A stretch of 64,000 bases of DNA, taken from positions 62,001-126,000 of the forward strand of contig NZ_SUMF01000003.1 of assembly GCF_005048205.1 (NCBI RefSeq), written 5' to 3'. The notes under the pieces are model-generated. The model did not search any database. It had not been told where the DNA came from and saw only the letters and a program-made list of their open reading frames with translations. This stretch comes from Chitiniphilus eburneus (GTDB taxonomy: Bacteria > Pseudomonadota > Gammaproteobacteria > Burkholderiales > Chitinibacteraceae). The translations under genes were made by a program, and so were the position numbers. Shown here one piece after another: positions 61,341 through 64,000 of the stretch; position 1 is the first letter of the stretch; every line of letters starts with the position of its first letter.

Positions 61341-62432
61341 ATGAGAAACACCCGAGCTAGACGCCCGCAACCGGCGATCCGCGAGGAAAAGGCCGGCAAT
61401 ACCGCGCGCGGCCAGGTGGCCCAGCGCAAGAAGCCGCAGGGTGCCGCTGCTGGCGAGTGGGTCAGCAACAAGGCCGCTCTCGGCGGCGCCACCGCGCGGC
61501 GCAAGCCCGTGGTAAAGCCCGGTGCAAAACCGATGGATGGCGAAGTGACCACGCCCCCCGTGGCCCGCAAGGCGCCCGTGACGCGCGCCAAGAAACTGGC
61601 GGTGCGCGCCGGCTCGCAAAAGGAAGTGGCCAAGCAGAAGCAGTTGCGCGAAAAGCGCCTGACCGCCGAACAGGTGGGCGAGGAGCGCCTGCAAAAGGCG
61701 CTGGCCTTCTCGGGCTGGGGCTCGCGGCGCGAGGTGGAAACCTGGATCGCCGAAGGCAAGGTCACGGTGAACGGCAAGGTGGCCGAGCTGGGCTGCAAGG
61801 TGAAGCCGGGCGATGATGTCCGGGTAAGCGGCAAGCGGGTGCAGATGCGCTGGGCGGACCGCCTGCCGCGCGTGCTGCTCTATCACAAGCAGGAAGGCGA
61901 ACTGGTCACCCGCGACGATCCGCAAGGCCGCGTCACCGTGTTCGAGCGCCTGCCCAAGCTGGCGTCGAGCAAGTGGATCGCCATCGGCCGGCTGGACTTC
62001 AACACCAGCGGATTGCTGGTGTTCACCACCTCCGGTGATCTGGCCAACCGCATGACCCACCCCCGTTTCGAGATCGAGCGCGAATACGCGGTGCGCGTGC
62101 TGGGTGAGCTGACCGATGAGCAGATCGCGCAACTGAAGCGTGGTATCGAGCTGGACGATGGCCCGGCCAAGTTCGAGCGCATCGACGCCAGCGGCGGCGA
62201 AGGCGTCAACCACTGGTACAACGTGGTGCTCAAGGAAGGGCGCAACCGCGAGGTGCGGCGCATGTTCGAGCACTTCGAACTGACCGTCAGCCGGCTGATG
62301 CGCGTCCGCTTCGGCATGTTCGGCCTGCCGCCGCGCCTCAAGCGTGGCCAGTTCTACGAGCTGAACGAAACCGAAACGATGGCGGTGATGAAGTGGGCCG
62401 ACCTCAAGTTGAACGGGGAAGCCAAGGAATAG
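61341..62432 (+). CDS. rluB: 23S rRNA pseudouridine synthase B
   Basis: RluB modifies a uridine in helix 89 of 23S rRNA. The 363-residue product has a basic, disordered N-terminal 110 residues and an S4 RNA-binding domain (ERLQKALAFSGWGSRREVET). The catalytic domain contains GRLDFNTSGLLVFTTSGDLA with the active Asp, and EGRNREVRRMFEHFELTVSR. ATG 61341 follows GGATG. Four bases separate its stop from greB. Confidence 0.93.
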   Translation: MRNTRARRPQPAIREEKAGNTARGQVAQRKKPQGAAAGEWVSNKAALGGATARRKPVVKPGAKPMDGEVTTPPVARKAPVTRAKKLAVRAGSQKEVAKQKQLREKRLTAEQVGEERLQKALAFSGWGSRREVETWIAEGKVTVNGKVAELGCKVKPGDDVRVSGKRVQMRWADRLPRVLLYHKQEGELVTRDDPQGRVTVFERLPKLASSKWIAIGRLDFNTSGLLVFTTSGDLANRMTHPRFEIEREYAVRVLGELTDEQIAQLKRGIELDDGPAKFERIDASGGEGVNHWYNVVLKEGRNREVRRMFEHFELTVSRLMRVRFGMFGLPPRLKRGQFYELNETETMAVMKWADLKLNGEAKE

Positions 62433-62436
62433 CCGC

Positions 62437-62994
62437 ATGAGCAAGGCATTCACGCGCGAAAGCGACGACGACGCCGACGACGATCTGCCTCCCGAACTGA
62501 AAGTGCCGGCGGGCAGCAAGAACTACATGACTCCCGGTGGCTGGGATCGGCTGCGGGTGGAGCTGTATGACCTGGTGAACAAGGAGCGCCCGCATGTCAC
62601 CCAGGTGGTGAACTGGGCGGCCAGCAACGGCGACCGCTCCGAGAATGCCGACTACCAGTACGGCAAACGCCGGCTGCGGGAGATCGACCGCCGCATCCGC
62701 TTTCTGCAAAAGCGGCTGGAGCACGCCGAAGTGGTCGATCCCGCGCTGCGCGAGCCGACGGATCAGGTGTTCTTCGCCGCCACCGTCACCTATCTGCGCG
62801 AGGATGGCCGCGAAGAAACGGTGTGCATCGTTGGCGTGGACGAAACCGATCTGAAGAAAAACCACATCAGCTGGACTTCGCCGGTGGCCCGGGCCTTGCT
62901 CAAGGCCAGGGAAGGGGATGTGGTGGCACTGCGCACGCCCAATGGCGTGGAAGACCTGGAAATCATCGAGGTCAGGTACCAGCCAATTGGATAG
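62437..62994 (+). CDS. greB: Transcription elongation factor GreB
   Basis: GreB stimulates RNA cleavage in backtracked RNA polymerase. The 185-residue protein has the N-terminal coiled coil with GDRSENADYQYGKRRLREID, including the acidic tip, and the C-terminal FKBP-like domain (SPVARALLKAREGDVVALRT). An acidic N-terminal extension (ESDDDADDD) is present. It lies four bases after rluB and is probably cotranscribed. Confidence 0.95.
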   Translation: MSKAFTRESDDDADDDLPPELKVPAGSKNYMTPGGWDRLRVELYDLVNKERPHVTQVVNWAASNGDRSENADYQYGKRRLREIDRRIRFLQKRLEHAEVVDPALREPTDQVFFAATVTYLREDGREETVCIVGVDETDLKKNHISWTSPVARALLKAREGDVVALRTPNGVEDLEIIEVRYQPIG

Positions 62995-63063
62995 CCACCC
63001 GATTGGCTGAGAAATTCTCGGCAAACCTTTGCTAGTGCGCGAGCGTCCCGTTATGCTCGCGCC

Positions 63064-64000
63064 ATGACAGCGCCCGCCACCCCATCCCACAGTCTGTTCC
63101 GCCGCGTACTGCGCAACATGGCCTTGCGCATCGGGCTGGTGGCGCTGGCCGTGACCGCGGTCTCGTATTACTACAGCTACTGGCGCTTCCAGGAGGAAGC
63201 GCTCGCCAACCTGGGCAAGTACATCGCGGCACGCAGCCAGCTGGAAAGCGAGCCCTTCCTTCAGGCCGAAACCAATACCCGGCGGCTGCGCGATGAATTC
63301 GTACGGCGCCTGTCGCACTTGCGGGATACCGATCCTTCCCCCGAATTCCATCGCCTGTTCAACCAGGAACGCGACGGCATGTGGCGTGTGCGGCTGGAGC
63401 GCGACGATTTCGAGCACCAGGCCACCGTGGCATTGCTGCCTTCGGCCAAGCTCACCCCCGATTTCATGCGGCAGGTGCTGGTGGGCTTCCAGCTGGCGAC
63501 CGAATATGGACCGGCCTTCCGTAGCCGCTATTACGATACCTTCATCGATCTGAACATTTCGGACGGCAGCATCATGTACCTGCCGGACCTGAACTACGCG
63601 CGCAACGGCTCGGTGGCCGATTTCGCTTTCGACCTGGAAACGGAGCTGGGCGCCACCCCGGCGCGCAACCCCGAACGCAAGACCTTCTGGACCGGCATCT
63701 ACTTCGACAAGCAGGCCGTGCAATGGATGGTATCGGTGGTCACGCCCATCGATTACCTGGGCCGCTATGTGGGCGGCGCGGGGCAGGATGTGCTGCTCGA
63801 CGAGTTGATCGAGCGCACCAACAGCATCAGCATTCCCGGCACCCACAATTTCATCGTCGCCCGCAATGGCGACCTGATCGCGCATCCGGCGCGTTCCACG
63901 CAGATTCGCAAGGCGGGCGGTGCCTATAACCTGAATCAGGTCAACGATCCGGAAGTGAAGGGCCTGTACGAAGCGGCCATGACCGCCGGGCCCACCCAGC
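63064..64000 (+). CDS. Partial membrane sensor with periplasmic Cache-type domain
   Basis: ATG 63064 opens a frame that runs off the window after 312 codons. A transmembrane helix (about residues 19-38, NMALRIGLVALAVTAVSYYY) is followed by a large periplasmic domain. It contains FWTGIYFDKQAVQWMVSVVT and HNFIVARNGDLIAHPARST, typical of double-Cache sensors. The output domain (histidine kinase, GGDEF or chemoreceptor) lies outside the window. Confidence 0.8.
   Translation, partial: MTAPATPSHSLFRRVLRNMALRIGLVALAVTAVSYYYSYWRFQEEALANLGKYIAARSQLESEPFLQAETNTRRLRDEFVRRLSHLRDTDPSPEFHRLFNQERDGMWRVRLERDDFEHQATVALLPSAKLTPDFMRQVLVGFQLATEYGPAFRSRYYDTFIDLNISDGSIMYLPDLNYARNGSVADFAFDLETELGATPARNPERKTFWTGIYFDKQAVQWMVSVVTPIDYLGRYVGGAGQDVLLDELIERTNSISIPGTHNFIVARNGDLIAHPARSTQIRKAGGAYNLNQVNDPEVKGLYEAAMTAGPTQ

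Overview
The window looks like the chromosome of a high-GC betaproteobacterium, most likely from the Neisseriales and tentatively Chitinibacteraceae or a relative. The evidence is gene content and order: an RpfE-like gene next to recJ, rluB followed by greB, scpA-scpB, and a MerR regulator beside a glutathione-dependent formaldehyde dehydrogenase/esterase pair. A secreted protein also has modules resembling chitinase N-terminal domains. No taxonomic marker such as rRNA is present, so this is inference. I saw no tRNA, rRNA, CRISPR array or intact transposase.

Layout. 0-11 kb: housekeeping genes (scpAB, rpfE-like, recJ, a secreted Ig-like protein, a GGCT-fold protein, nasT-nasS, serB, and a GNAT-GNAT-pentapeptide fusion). 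11.2-16.2 kb: an AT-rich graveyard of RHS polymorphic-toxin tips and immunity-type genes on the minus strand. It runs down from a truncated RHS N-terminus at 16168, is interspersed with GC-rich RHS-core fragments, and contains several frameshifts and a recurring 18-bp junction motif. 16.5-34.0 kb: the most interesting region, a minus-strand cluster of 13 genes with many overlapping stop/start codons. It encodes four paralogues of a family I do not recognise, a cytosolic-looking subtilase, and a 1291-residue protein carrying a trypsin-like, an NlpC/YiiX-like and a papain/C39-like peptidase domain. It also holds two proteins sharing a C-terminal domain, several small proteins, and a ParA-type ATPase at its end. 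Four direct repeats with exact 11-bp spacing sit just upstream of its first gene.

34.3-37.1 kb: a MerR regulator and a formaldehyde detoxification pair, separated by a 268-bp terminal-inverted-repeat element (MITE-like) that recurs at 43.4 kb and, truncated, at 45.5 kb. 37.7-42.1 kb: a chemoreceptor and a CHASE3-GAF-PAS-PAS-GGDEF diguanylate cyclase. 42.2-50.7 kb: an SRAP/YedK protein, rsgA, a RidA-family protein, gamma-glutamyltransferase, an ArsR-SRPBCC module with a perfect 26-bp palindromic operator, and an HPP-CBS membrane protein. 50.9-57.8 kb: an EF-G paralogue behind a long structured leader with two short ORFs, an ABM protein, NADP-glutamate dehydrogenase, an ankyrin protein and a PHB-depolymerase-type esterase. 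58.1-64.0 kb: mutS, an orphan gene, rluB, greB and the start of a Cache-type sensor.

How they work together. Most flanking genes are ordinary chromosomal functions. Two accessory blocks stand out: the decayed RHS locus (interbacterial antagonism) and the protease-rich cluster immediately upstream of it. The cluster's tight gene spacing, repeated family and three peptidase classes suggest a proteolytically processed or peptidase-effector assembly. Its function is unknown to me and any mechanism is inference.
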